Shown: positions 42,421-53,479 of the stretch, piece after piece
How positions within the stretch are numbered: the first letter of the stretch is position 1
How the letters are laid out: each line of letters starts with the position of its first letter
Origin: Adiantum capillus-veneris
Taxonomy: Eukaryota > Streptophyta > Polypodiopsida > Polypodiales > Pteridaceae
Reading direction: 5' to 3'
Length of the DNA stretch: 64,000 nucleotides
Assembly: GCA_014529385.2 (NCBI GenBank)
Contig: CM043963.1
Location: 63,540,469 to 63,604,468 of the forward strand
Program-made: the position numbers and the translations under genes
The notes under the pieces: model-generated
Database searches by the model: none
The model's input: only the letters and a program-made list of their open reading frames with translations
What the model was told of the DNA's origin: nothing

Positions 42421-43802
42421 GACCCTCTAGGGGGTGCAAATACTTAGGTTAGGGTTCTTTATGTTGTTTTGATTGTGTTCAATAAAGATTGATGCCTCTT
42501 CCTACTGATGTGCCTCCTAGAGGTATTCCTTGTGTTTTCTAGTGTGTACAAGAACGCATTGTAGTAGATGGGATTTTGAACTTCATACAATCTTTGTCTA
42601 ATTCACTCTTTGAATCAAGTGCGATCATCAATATGAACAAGTGTTTCTTGTCCATTATCATTGCCTCTTGTCTTTTTTAGCATCCATCTTTTTCTGCTTT
42701 ATTAACTGTGATTGGTAGCACAATATTCAACATATTTACTTAGTATTAAACATTAGATTCAATATAATTTTATGTCATAGTCCCTTGTCTAGGTTTATCA
42801 ATAAAGAAGTATGACCAAGCTGATTTGACCAAGATAGACATTAGATATCTTCTCTTAATACCATGGGAAATACCTTCCTAATTGTCAATGGTTACTTTAG
42901 GTTCTTAATTTGATATTATGTAGCATTGTGTGCAATGTACTAGTGCTTTCTACTGGGCTTAATCCCTCTTGACCTTTAGCTTAAGTATTATAAAGGAAGT
43001 TTACTATTATGATGAGCCTAGGGAGGGCAACAATGTTAATATGACCCTCCAAAGTTACAAAATTGAAATGCAGTAAAAACCAAAAAAACAAAAAAAAGTG
43101 CCAAAAATGTCAAATCTGAAGGTGGAAGAGAAATCCCAGCTTGATTTGGTACTTCACTCACATGTATTGCCTATGGTGCTAGAGCCCTAGACGTTCCTAG
43201 TGTGGGCGCTTTTCCTTGAGAAGCAAAAAGACCAAGGCATACAAAATAAGCACACACGTCAAAAATTGAATCGATGTGGAAAACACTTTGGGGGTCAAAC
43301 AAAGGAAATAATTCAGGCGATGATTTCATATGCAATTCCTTTTATCGTAGCTTAACTATAGAAGCTCTTCTAGGTATAGCCTCTAGTTAGCCCTCAGACA
43401 TGAAATACTTTGCTCTCGTGATTACACAGCTTCATTGGCCAGAGAGAATTGAGAAGCTTGCCCATGGTATTGATAGTTGACCTCTAGTGCCTCCAGCCGT
43501 TAAATTAGCGACCCTAGACTTGTTTATTGTTTGACATTTACAAGTGCTTATGCATTTGATTATATTACAGTTTAATGTTTATTGCTGAAAAATTATTTAA
43601 TATTATGTTACCAATCAATCTGTGTGTCTATTCACTTCATATGCTTTTCAATTATATATGTTCTACGAGAATGAAATTACTGTGTCATTTTTGGTTGGTT
43701 TTGCAGTGTTTGAAGAAAGCTAAAGACATTCAATCTCAGATGCTCTTCCACCTCGATGAGCGGGCTTCACCTCACTAGCTTCCAAGGACAAAATCTAGAT
43801 CA
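42421..43802. other. AT-rich tail of the internal region
   Basis: No domain recognised. The last 100 bp before the purine tract read CLKKAKDIQSQMLFHLDERA, which may be the end of an ancestral pol. Confidence 0.35.
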
Positions 43803-43815
43803 AGAAGGGGGGCAT
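43803..43815 (+). other. Polypurine tract
   Basis: AAGAAGGGGGGCA adjoins the TG of the 3' LTR. Confidence 0.7.
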
Positions 43816-44135
43816 GTTAACCACTCACAGACACCCTATCACCTTTGACGGATGCCTTATCACTTTATTTGAGTCATGGACCGAGCTTATTGGTCCTATA
43901 GGTGCGTAGATGATCGTCGATGAGAGGCGCACCGCTTATCTCATTTTTACATTATTTTTGCTATGATCGGTCACTGTGGACGTCCATGTGTGAATGGGTT
44001 AGATTCATATAAAAGGTCCATTTTGACCTAAAATCCTCATTCTGGAGCTGTATGTTAACGAAGTGCTCTTGCTCTACCTCTACCTTCTTCTCCATCGTGT
44101 GCTCTCTAGTGTGTGTGTGTGTGTGTGTGTGTATG

Positions 44136-44176
<41 letters not shown>

Positions 44177-44390
44177 ATTGTGGTGGCATTGGCAGTTGAG
44201 CACGATGACAGTGGCTCCCTCTTCTTCGAAGCACGGAATCCTTCACGGTGGCAAGCGTAGAGTGGTGTGACACACCATTGGCCCCTTTGAGCTTATTAGG
44301 ATAGTCTAGTTGTGTTCTTGTAGCCATTCATGGGTTGCACATAGTGTTCGGCAAGGCCCCAACCTTTGACACGTGCGGTAGAAGCTCACA
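43816..44390 (+). repeat. 3' LTR (575 bp)
   Basis: TGTTAACCACTCACAG ... AAGCTCACA, aligned to the 5' LTR over its length with many substitutions. The microsatellite portion is (TG)n 44109-44133 and (GA)n 44139-44175. Confidence 0.85.
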
Positions 44391-45130
44391 TGAGACAAGT
44401 TAGACAAGTTTGGGTACATAAATCCATAATGGCAACCAAACCAATGCATATATGGTTACCCAAAGCAACCCCTTCAAAGGAGACTTCCAACTCAATCCAA
44501 CTAAGCTTAAGAAGACCAAGAACCACTCAAAGTAGTTATACTAGGTAGAAAAAATCCACACAATGGATTAAGTCTTCATAAAATAAACCTAGGCATAGAT
44601 GGATTCCCAAATCCAACTTAGAAAAGGCAACAATTGACCAAAACAACAACCCGGAAATGAAGACCAAAACAACCAGCACAACAACCACCTTGGTTGTCTA
44701 AACAACAAGTATACAGCCAAGTCAAAGCAACAATTTGCCAACCGTACTCACTAAACCAACCATCAAGGAATGAGCGTACCATATTCAAAGGCTTTTGTTC
44801 GAAAAACACAATTTAGATGGAACCTCACCATCAAAAATCACTGAATGTGTCAATTTAGTACCCGCATATTGCACAACATAATTTTACCCATTGTATCTCT
44901 TCCATGAGCATAATAGAGCCACATTCCACGGCCTTGCATATACACACTTTCTGTACCCATGCACATTGTACAAACCTTTGTCTGGTATGACTCAGAATGG
45001 GAAGATGGGAGTAACAGTAGTTGGAGTAGTTTATTGCAAGATCTAAGGCTACAAATTTTGAAAGATCATTTGTAGAAAGAAGGTTTTGCCGCTTAAATTT
45101 TTACTTTTTTACTGCTTTTTAGTACAATTT
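44391..45130 (+). pseudogene. Degenerate frame with W-x-P-K motifs
   Basis: A single plus frame with scattered stops reads RQVWVHKSIMATKPMHIWLP, RHRWIPKSNLEKATIDQNNN, then CVNLVPAYCTT, FYPLYLFHEHNRATFHGLAY and PLSGMTQNGKMGVTVVG. The repeated W-x-P-K resembles the region between gag and protease in some plant retroelement polyproteins. It also recalls 41064-41360. Lineage not established. The tRNA-Asp-primed element probably inserted at its left edge. Confidence 0.35.
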
Positions 45131-45589
45131 GACACTTATGAGACATAATAATGAGCCTTAATAACAAATTTTGACGGTCAAGATACCTAGAGTGAGAGTA
45201 TGTACATATGAGTGTAAGAAATAATTTTGGCTGAATTTTTTGCCATAATAATAATTTTTAGAATTTTTCTTTTCTTTTTAACCTAATGAGGATTAAAAAA
45301 TTAATAAACAGAGCCAAAATCAAGTTCTAAAAGCAAACACCGAATCTACAAAGAATGAGCTTCCAGCATATCAAGTATGGAAGAATTTGGCACATGTCAA
45401 AACTCGGGCCAACTTACGACAGACCAGAATTGCAACTTCTAAAGCAACTAATGACTAAGCATCCAAATGATGAGCGATTTGAGCTGCAAGTGGTATGCCA
45501 TGAAAAATATGAATAAATAAGGTAAGTATACACTTGGCACTTGGGGTAAGTAAGGCACATATAAGAAAAAATGGCAAATAAGACCTCAT

Positions 45590-45593
<4 letters not shown>

Positions 45594-45653
<60 letters not shown>
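45594..45653. repeat. (AG)n microsatellite
   Basis: About 30 AG units. Confidence 0.95.
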
Positions 45654-45657
<4 letters not shown>

Positions 45658-45777
45658 CTTGTGACATAGAGCTACCTAGCAGAATTTTGCCTGCTATAGC
45701 CACTCACGACACTCTTCCTCCACCAAATTTCACAACTATGATCCTTACCAATGCAAGAATAGTTGTGTATGATCTAA

Positions 45778-46006
45778 TGTTGGAATTAGGGTTGTAGGGT
45801 AACACACACATCTTGAAGAAGACAAAGGAAGCTTAAGGCACATAACAAAGAGTGTATTATCTAATGTGCAATGGAAAGATAAGATAGCCCTAGAGTGATG
45901 GGTGAAAATATTATGCACAGGGAAAAAAACCTCCTAGTGAGGGAAAAAATACCCCGACGGTCCTAAGTGTGTTCACACACATCACTACCACATGTGTATG
46001 GTAGCA
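45778..46006 (-). repeat. 3' LTR of the minus-strand copia C1
   Basis: On the minus strand it runs from TGCTACCATACACATGTGG (46006) to AATTCCAACA (45778), matching the LTR at 55055-55353. The purine tract CCGAAGGGGGATT (46007-46019) precedes it. Confidence 0.75.
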
Positions 46007-46049
46007 AATCCCCCTTCGGAGTGATGTGGTCAACGAGAGCTCGCACATA

Positions 46050-46480
46050 GAGTATCGGGAAGTCCCATGCCCTTTCACAAAGGGGAGCAAGCCCAAAGCT
46101 TGCTGGAAAGCTTCGAACTTCTCACAAGACAATGCCTTTGTGAAAAGATCTACAAGGCTGTCTTGTGTTGGCACATAAGCCAAGATGATCTCTCCTGTTG
46201 AGAGTCTCTCCCTGACATAGTGATAATGCACCTCAATGTGCTTTGTGCGAGCATGAAAAATTGGGTTCCTTGCAACTACCAATGCACTTCTTCTGTCAGT
46301 ATAGATGATATTGGTAGTGTCCTATCCAACACCGAAATCAGCCCCATAAGGCATTTGAGACATACACACTCAACCGTAGCTGTGAAGATTGCCCTGTACC
46401 CAGCCTCACAACTAGAACTTGCCTTAGTAGGTTGCTTCTTACTCAACCATGAGATGCATGAACTGGCCAGCATGAAAAAA
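46050..46480 (-). pseudogene. Copia C1 RNase H
   Basis: Reads SCISWLSKKQPTKASSSCEA, GYRAIFTATVECVCLK, then ARNPIFHARTKHIEVHYHYV, RERLSTGEIILAYVPTQDSL and VDLFTKALSCEKFEAF. This is the copia RNase H with the H-T-K-H-I-E-V and D-x-F-T-K tail. A frame change lies near 46280. The stop and purine tract follow. Confidence 0.75.
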
Positions 46481-47330
46481 AACCACTCATGGACACTGGC
46501 GTGTCAAAACAACCAACCCAATCTGAGTCCGAAAAAGCATGTAAATCTGGTGGCAATGATCCCCCCTTGGGATAAAACAACGCAAGATGTAAAGTGCCAC
46601 TTAAATACCAAAAGATCCTCTTGATAGCGTACCAATGCTTAGACCCTAGGCTATGAATAAATCTCATCACCTATGAGACTACAAACTGAATATTTGGCCT
46701 TGTATTGCATACATAAATAAGGCATCCAACAACAGTTTGGTAAAGAATGACATTTGTAGGATCACCAGCATCATGAAGACTCAATTTCAAACCTGTTTCC
46801 ATGGGAGTGGCAATAGGTTTGCAATCCTCAAGTCCAAACTTGCATAGCAATGTCTCTATGTAACTCGTCTGACACAAGGAAATACCACCATCACATTACT
46901 TAAACTGTATACCCAGGTAATGATGCAACAACCCCAAATCTTTCATCTTGAAAGTAGCATTCAAATTAACCTTAAATTTAGCAATATGCGCCTCATTCGA
47001 CTAGTGATCAACAAATCATTTACATATAGAACAAGGGTGAGAATTACATCACCCTCACGCTTCACATACAAAGTGCTTTCTGTTGGACTATTATGAAAGC
47101 CTCGTTTGACCAAATGAGTGTCAGCTTTCTCATACCAAGCATGAAGAGACTGCTTCAACCCATAAAAAGCTTTCTTACATTTGCACACTTTATCCTCCTT
47201 TCCTTTCTTGATACAAATCTATGAGGCTGCGTTACATAAATTTCCTCAAATAAATCCATGTGTAATTTTCTATAAGTGCATCGTATTTTGATTGCATGGC
47301 AGCCATCCAATTTATTGAATTTTGTGCTTC
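46480..47330 (-). pseudogene. Copia C1 reverse transcriptase
   Basis: From the right: LSFDEAQNSINWMAAMQSKY, CKKAFYGLKQSLHAWYEK, LVLYVNDLLITSR, SYIETLLCKFGLEDCKPIAT, YQTVVGCLIYVCNTRPNI and FYPKGGSLPPDLHAFSDSDW. The copia Y-V-D-D box reads Y-V-N-D, so the first of its paired Asp is Asn. Several frameshifts are present. Confidence 0.8.
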
Positions 47331-48172
47331 ATCAAAAGACAGAGGTTCCTCCATGTAACCCTAATTGAACCATCCTTTGGAAACTTTGAATGCTGCATCT
47401 TACCCAAAATACATCTTTCACAAACATGCTTAATAGGTGTTTCAAGAGGTGGCAAAGAAGCAACAATATTATATTTCTGAAAATGCAACAAATTGGCAAA
47501 ATTCAAATGTCCAAAATTTGCATGCCAAAGTTTTGCATCTGAAATAGCCTTAGAATCCACAACTGCTTTTGTAAAATTTTGGCCACACTTGTCATCCAAA
47601 GTGAGCTTATACAGTCCATGACATAAAATTCTTGATGCAACAATCTCATAATCAAACTGAGATCATGAACTATACATCTATCATCCACAAATTTCATAAC
47701 AAGACCAAGTCTAGCATGTGCAGATACAGACAAAAGGTTCTTCTTGATCTCATGTACATAAAGTGCATCAACAAGTGTGAAAGAGCTACCATTTATAGCA
47801 ATTAACACAATCTTTCCAACTCCCTTGATCGGATAAGAGGCATTGTTAACACAAGTGACTGAATTCCCATGAGGGACATCCTCACGAAAGGTAAACAAGT
47901 CATGATGAGAGGTAATGTGTTTTGTAGAACCACTAAGTACCACACACGAGCATCTGCAACAACTAACATACATGCATCATGGAGAGAAGGATCATAAGTG
48001 CACTTTTCACTAAAAGCCCATTCTGCATCAACATCAGCATCACGATCTCAGAAGACTCAACAATAGCTGCATTTGTAGTGGAACCAACCTCTTTCTTCTT
48101 AGCCTTTTTTGCCTTCAACTTAGGATACTGCTTGATGAAGTGATCATTAGATTTACAATAATGGCAATGCAT
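47312..48172 (-). pseudogene. Copia C1 zinc knuckle, protease and GAG-pre-integrase
   Basis: CHYCKSNDHFIKQYPKLK is a C-C-H-C knuckle whose last Cys is Tyr. SGSTKHITSHHDLFTFRED is the protease entry, where the usual D-S-G-A is degraded. ASYPIKGVGKIVLIAINGSS and LYVHEIKKNLLSVSAHARLG follow. LWHANFGHLNFANLLHFQ and HVCERCILGKMQHSKFP form the GAG-pre-integrase zinc module. The integrase core does not follow. Confidence 0.75.
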
Positions 48173-48900
48173 CTTCTTTTTGCTTTTTTCACCAGAAATC
48201 CTAGATGAAGTGCTTCCAGCAAAAGCATTAGGAACATGTCATTTACCACTCACACAGAAGAACCATGAGAAGTGGCTACATTGCTGTTACCACCTTTTCT
48301 TTGAGCACCAATAAAGGCTGGTTCAAGTGCATCTTGTTTAGAGATTTTTTTTCTAGAAAGTGACTCTTCTGCATAATGCATCAAACTTGACAACTTTTGG
48401 ATTTCCTTGGGTCATAAGTCTCCAAGTACTAGCAAAAGTCAGGTAAGAATTTGACAAAGCATCAAGAACAGTCTGCACAAGGGAACTGTCTGAAATGACT
48501 TCACCTACAGAAATATGTTGCTTATTAATATCCTTGAAACCAGTAAGAAAGCTTCCATCTCATCTTCCTCGTGCATAATCTTTGACTCCAGCTCTTTATG
48601 CAACAATGCAATTTTAGCCGCATCAACTTGGATAAAGACCAACGAGAATATGCCAAGCTTGTTTTGTAGATTTTTTTGAACAAATATGAGGAGTAATAAT
48701 GCACTTCATAGACAACACAATCAATGCATGAGTGTGTGCATGTCTTACATCCCAAACGAGCTTGCTCAGTCATAGGCAAAATAGCTCTGGTAGCAGCAGC
48801 CCTACCACCAAAACCTACACCAAAATGGGCCAACCTTGCTAGCAGGCATGGGAGGTCAAAACAAACCCAACAATTACGAAAATGGACATACAGATAGGGG
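48173..48900 (-). pseudogene. Copia C1 gag remnant
   Basis: Frames on the minus strand are fragmentary (for example SLAYSRWSLSKLMRLKLHCC). I infer gag from position upstream of the zinc knuckle; the capsid motifs are weak. Confidence 0.4.
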
Positions 48901-49636
48901 TGGCACTATACTTCAACTCTCAATCATGACATTGGCGAAATCTCAAACAGATCAACCATAAGGAGAGATCAAAGATGGGATCAAAAACTAAATATGGAGA
49001 AGCCGAACCAAATTGGGCCATAAACTAGGAAGTTTGGTAAACTTAGGAAAAATAATTCCAAATCTGAAAAGATTTCACTAATGTTTTAGGGTAAGCTATA
49101 GGAATATGTGTACCTAGTTTCACCCCAAAAGGTTGCCAAACATGGATCGTGATCCATGTACCTAGTTCACTTTTCTAGGCCAAAACCCCACCAAGAGGTC
49201 CTACTTGCCAAGAAAAGCCTAACCCTAAAGTATCAAGCCATTTGGATCCTAAAACGCTAGCCAAAGTGCCAAAATTCTCTAAGTCAACAAATTTTTTCCA
49301 AGAATTGGCATAAATCTTAAACCAATGATCCAAATTCAAAAAAATTTGGACCATAGCATCCCAATATCATGCTTGATCTAATGGTACCATCAGAAGTTAA
49401 AAATGTGTTCCAACATGGATTGCGATCCATGTACCTTAGAACAAACCTGACCTGTAACCACATGACCCAGTGCATGTAGTTGTCCTAAATGCACTTGTGA
49501 AGTTTGGTCAAATTTGGATTTGTTTTGATCAAGTTATGCTCATTTTTCATTTTATGGTCAAGTTTGCTTTTTTTTTTGACTTTTTAGATACCTTTTGACA
49601 AATTTCAGGAGATAATCAATTTGTTTTGTGATACAA
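48901..49636. other. AT-rich spacer with repeated near-palindromes
   Basis: CATGGATCGTGATCCATG (about 49141-49158) and CATGGATTGCGATCCATG (about 49415-49432) are two 18-bp inverted repeats, each followed by TACCT. No coding signal. Confidence 0.5.
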
Positions 49637-50421
49637 GAAGACCTCAGGAAAGAGTGGAAAGTAGATCCCTACGAGGTCATTAACATCTTGTCAAATGCAA
49701 AGGCACACATCTCAGAAGCAAGAATTAGCCAAAATCCTAGCAAATGTATTCATTGGGAAGTTTCAAGCGACTGATGGAACCAAATTAGTAGAGAAAACAA
49801 TCTTCCCCTGAGAATTTTGGACCTTGCACCAGCAGAGAGAAGCGATTGAGGGATCCAGATGTCTGCAATTACATTTTTTTGGCTTCCGCCATGGGAAATA
49901 GAATTCAAGAGATCATGCGAACTTGTGAGCTCAATCCAGTACAATGGAGAAGCCACACTAACCGATAAAGATGGTGAAGCTGTCAAGGTCCAGAAAATAG
50001 ATGACCTCATCAACCAAGCACTCCACTACTAGTAGGAAACCATAATATGCTCCACAAAACCAAGGCCATATACAATGACAAAGCTTTTATCAACCAATAG
50101 AGGCACAAATTCACATACAAGGACCTAATCTACATTGAAACAACATTGACCCTGAGGTTGATTTCATAGCATCTCAAAGTTCAAAAACCACCGCGCTACA
50201 TAGAGCCAAACTTGCACATAGCGGTGGTGATGGCCATGGGGCTAGCCGAACAAAGGGTGATCTGGTGTGATCTTGCCAATTACATTTTGGAAAACCTAGT
50301 CAAAGCCAACTTGAAGGGTAGCGACCACAATAAGACATATATGAATGCTGGCCTAGTGGTGACGAGGATTTCCTACCAAGCACTTGGCATGATTGATCAA
50401 CTACCACCGATCGAGTCATAA
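49637..50421 (+). pseudogene. Unrecognised degenerate reading frame, about 260 codons
   Basis: The frame begins EDLRKEWKVDPYEVINILSN and continues LPLRILDLAPAERSD, SAITFFWLPPWEIEFKRSCE, LVSSIQYNGEATLTDKDGEA and KIDDLINQALHY. After a one-base shift near 50035 it reads KAIYNDKAFINQ, RHKFTYKDLIYIETTL, PRYIEPNLHIAVVMAMGLAE, LANYILENLVKAN and YMNAGLVVTRISYQALGMID. About six stops occur, but composition stays clearly protein-like. It ends at TAA 50419-50421, beside a copia LTR fragment. No zinc knuckle or enzyme motif is seen. It could be a retroelement gag or a plant-transposon-associated protein of unknown function. Confidence 0.45.
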
Positions 50422-50439
50422 CTGGATTTATTACACAAA

Positions 50440-50519
50440 GCCAAGACTTTTAGTGATGGAAAAGTGTGCCGAAAGCCCTAAGTGTGTTCACAAACATCAC
50501 TACAACATATATGGTAACA
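50440..50519 (-). repeat. Copia C1 LTR fragment
   Basis: On the minus strand TGTTACCATATATGTTGTAG, then TGTGAACACACTTAGGG, matching the first 80 bp of the LTR at 55055. Confidence 0.65.
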
Positions 50520-51470
50520 CTTGCCTCTTTCTTTAAGTTGCACAAGTACTTTAACCCCAAGGGAGAAAATCCATTTAAGGTCCCTGTGTGGATAGACTTC
50601 CCATACCATCCTATAGACTTCTACCCTTTGCTTCACGATATGTGTAAGGTAGTTGGAAAAGTCCTAGGGTAGAAGGAAAGAGGGGGATCAACCCTAAGTG
50701 GGATCCCCAACTGCTTCTTGAAGCTTACCTCAACGAAGGGCTCATATAGTCTATCTTCATCAAGGATTCTCTAGGCACTTTATGTCATGAACAGAAAGTG
50801 TTATAAAGAAAGTTCTCCAATTCTTGTTTCAAATGTTTCCAATCAGACCATTTGATTAAATATTATCCTCTTGTTTTAAAAAAAATGGCAGACGACTCCC
50901 CTAATACCTTCAATTCTTTTCAATAGGTCAATAATCTCTTTGTTAAGTCCTCTAAAAATCACAAAGCTAACCCGTCTAGGTACAATAAAAAATCACTAGT
51001 GCTTTTGGAATAAGTATTTGATCTCTTTGAATTGGATGCTCCTTCTGAGTTCTAGCCTCTCCCTACCTAGAACGTTACTCCTTCAAGAGTCCAACCCATT
51101 TCTCCAAAAGGCTCTCAAGATGAATAGGAACCTTGTCCTCAACAACCCGAGTGACAAGGCTATGGGTATCTTCTAAAACAAATTACTCTAATATTGAAAC
51201 CAAGGTAATCAAGAGTGCTCAAGGCACATCTTCTCAAGACAACCAATCCCTCTTTGTCCAATAATTAGAGGAAAAATGATGTAGGATCTACCTGTTGCCT
51301 CCCCAAAACCCTCTATTGACATTTTAATGTCACAACCTAAAGAAGAATCTTTTTCCAACCTTGCTCCTTCAAAATCAAAGAGGAAGAAGGAAAAGTATCA
51401 AGATCCTAACAAAAACTCATCTTTTCTTAGCTGTCTTCTGGTTTTTGGCCTACCAATATGTGCAGCCTTG
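50520..51470. other. Spacer without supported gene
   Basis: Short open pieces occur on the plus strand but I recognise no domain. Confidence 0.35.
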
Positions 51471-51504
51471 CAATCCTAATTCCAACAATCAATATTAGAG
51501 CAGC
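51471..51504 (+). repeat. Copia LTR end with decayed primer site
   Basis: TTGCAATCCTAATTCCAACA ends at about 51489 and matches the C1 LTR terminus (TTGCAACCCTAATCCCAACA at 55353). ATCAATATTAGAGC follows and differs at four bases from ATTGGTATCAGAGC, so it is probably a mutated tRNA-iMet primer site. Confidence 0.6.
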
Positions 51505-51850
51505 TCACATTCTCTTGGTATTGTTGCTAGCACCACTTCACTCACATTCTCAATTTTTTGTGAGCTTTGGCACGAGCATCAGTAGGTCAGCTCACAGAGC
51601 TTTGTGTGCTCACATTTTTCATTCAAGCTCATTTTGGCCTCTATTCCACCCACAAGTAGTACTACATAGGCAATTCCATCCTTGTGTGAAAGTATTTTGT
51701 TAATGCAAATTTTTTATAGAAGAGGTTCCTTATAGTCCTCTTCAGGTTGTGATATATAGCACATGTTAGTCCTACTCCATGTTTCTTCTTTTGGGGTCGC
51801 CTTTACATCAGGTATAGTCACTTGCTATAGCTAGCAACAACACATATGTT

Positions 51851-52550
51851 TTCAAAAAATTTGGTGGTGAGGATAAATTGGATAGAAACAATTACACAAT
51901 GTGGGCCTATATAATTACGCATGTTCTTGTTTCAACATGCATCTGGAATTTTGTCTAGTGCATTGATGTATGTCTGCCTTCTATTGATACAAACTCCATT
52001 GAGGATGTTGCAAATTCTAGCGGATCTATTGTTAATAGAGTTGTTTTGTCTTTAGTTCAGTTGTGAGGGCCATGCCAAGGATCATCAGATAAACCATCCT
52101 CAAATGGAGACACCGCGATTCCTAACATCCCTCCCACTCGAGACTGACACCAAGAAAAGACTCATCCTACTCTTTGATGCCAGCTCAAGGGGTGATAACA
52201 TTCTAGTTTTCTTACATGGATACCTTAACCCCAAGAAATATTTCCTTATCGGATCGTCCTTTCAAATCAAAGTCATCAGGAGAAATTAAACTCAACTTTC
52301 CACGGCCAAGTGGCAGGAGTTCTTTAATTCACCCTTGGCTCAAGGTCAATAAAGTTTTTTTTCTTAGGCATGGCCAAGCACAACTGTTGATGCATTCCCC
52401 TAAGGTGAGTGTTATTACTAACTACACGTATCCCATGTTTCCATGTTTGTCTAGAGAGATGTTTACAATCAAAGGACGATCTTGCAGACATAGAGATGTT
52501 GTGTGTTGGCATTGTGGTCATACAGGGCATGTACGTAGGCATTGTTTTCG
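51851..52550 (+). pseudogene. Copia gag fragments with zinc knuckle
   Basis: FKKFGGEDKLDRNNYTMWAY and IITHVLVSTCIWNFV (51851-51960) resemble the N-terminus of copia gag, with an L-x-x-x-N-Y-x-x-W motif. After unrelated-looking sequence, CWHCGHTGHVRRHC (52504-52545) is an intact C-C-H-C knuckle. The middle part, including LILLFDASSRGDNILVFLHG (52150-52215), does not look like gag and may be an insertion. Confidence 0.5.
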
Positions 52551-52554
52551 ATGG

Positions 52555-52646
52555 ATGAGAGAGTGCAGGAGACAGTACAGGAGGGATGCTATCACTTTGG
52601 ATGAGAGAGTGCAGGAGACAGTACAGGAGGGATGCTATCACTTTGG
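52555..52646 (+). repeat. Exact 46-bp tandem duplication
   Basis: ATGAGAGAGTGCAGGAGACA and the following 26 bases (52555-52600) are repeated at 52601-52646. It lies between the zinc knuckle and the protease and, as 46 is not divisible by 3, shifts the frame. Confidence 0.9.
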
Positions 52647-53338
52647 ATGATATGGGAGCAGATGTAACGTATGTGGCTACGCATGACGGAGATGTCACCT
52701 TTGCTTCCATGTTTACTCTTGACTTTTCTATGTCCGTTTTTGACGACACATTACCTTTGCATTGGATTCTAGATGTAAATGCTAGATTTCATGTCACACC
52801 AAGTCGTGAGTGGTTTAGCACATATGCTAGTGGTATGCTTAGACATGTGTGTCTAGCTGATGATTCAATGCATGACATAGTTGGTACAGGAGATGTCAGA
52901 CTATTGTTGCCGAGTGGTGCATCATACGTGTTGCAAGATGCACACCATGTGCTAGGTTTGACGCAGAGCTTGATCTCTGTGAGTCAATTATTACAAGACA
53001 GCGGATGCCAAGTAGTGCTGGCTGAGCACGGTTTTAGATTGCATCATGGACAACTAGTCATAGCGAGAGGTGCTAGTGTTGGTACGATTCATGCGCTACG
53101 AGTATGTCATGTACGAGATGACACAGTCTTTGTGAGTACTCAGCCATGTAGAGAGATGAGGCATGTCTCCTTTGCGGATAGGTTACATGATGCTCCAGTT
53201 TGTGAGCATGTTGAGCCAGTTGTACAGACAGTTGTGCAGCATGGCATGTCATTGGTGGATACGATGATGGATATGGATGGCTTCAGTGTTGAGGATTCAG
53301 CTGTGATTCAGTCATTCATGGATATGCTTAGTCCATAG
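52586..53338 (+). pseudogene. Copia protease region
   Basis: A 250-codon open frame contains LPLHWILDVNARFHVTPSRE, where the usual D-S-G-A protease site is D-V-N-A. It continues LRHVCLADDSMHDIVGTGDV, VLQDAHHVLGLTQSLISVSQ, LLQDSGCQVVLAEHGFRLHH and IHALRVCH, the ordered landmarks of copia protease and the start of GAG-pre-integrase. The C-terminal 80 codons (for example MMDMDGFSVEDSAVIQSFMD) do not match integrase. The element has lost integrase and most of RT. Confidence 0.65.
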
Positions 53339-53479
53339 GTTGATGTATGTCAGTTAGAGCTAGGCATTGCTCTTACCACACAGGGTTCAGGACAGACAGA
53401 TTCTCTTGGTACGCATGTGACATGTGATGGACACAAGGATGGATTCCAGGGATCGGAGTTCGGGTGTCAGGGTGATTTC

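Larger units (their letters stand above)
38591..44390 (+). mobile_element. LTR element with tRNA-Asp-type primer site and no RT
   Basis: Two LTRs (38591-39167, 577 bp; 43816-44390, 575 bp) begin TGTTAACCAC and end CACA. The flanking 5-mers are GGAGA (38586-38590) and TGAGA (44391-44395), which match at four of five bases. A purine tract precedes the right LTR. The 4.65-kb internal region has no RT, RNase H of its own or integrase. It has a protease-like frame, a reverse-oriented copia fragment, an LTR-like internal signature and an unfamiliar small frame. I interpret it as a large non-autonomous or secondarily deleted gypsy element. Confidence 0.8.
45778..48900 (-). mobile_element. Copia element, family C1, integrase deleted
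   Basis: On the minus strand the order is gag remnant (about 48833-48200), zinc knuckle, protease, GAG-pre-integrase, then directly RT and RNase H, then a purine tract and 3' LTR. The integrase core is missing between about 47360 and 47300. Peptides are nearly identical to those of the plus-strand copy at 54.1-55.0 kb, so both belong to one family. A truncated LTR start at 50440-50519 may be the remains of its 5' LTR. Confidence 0.8.
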
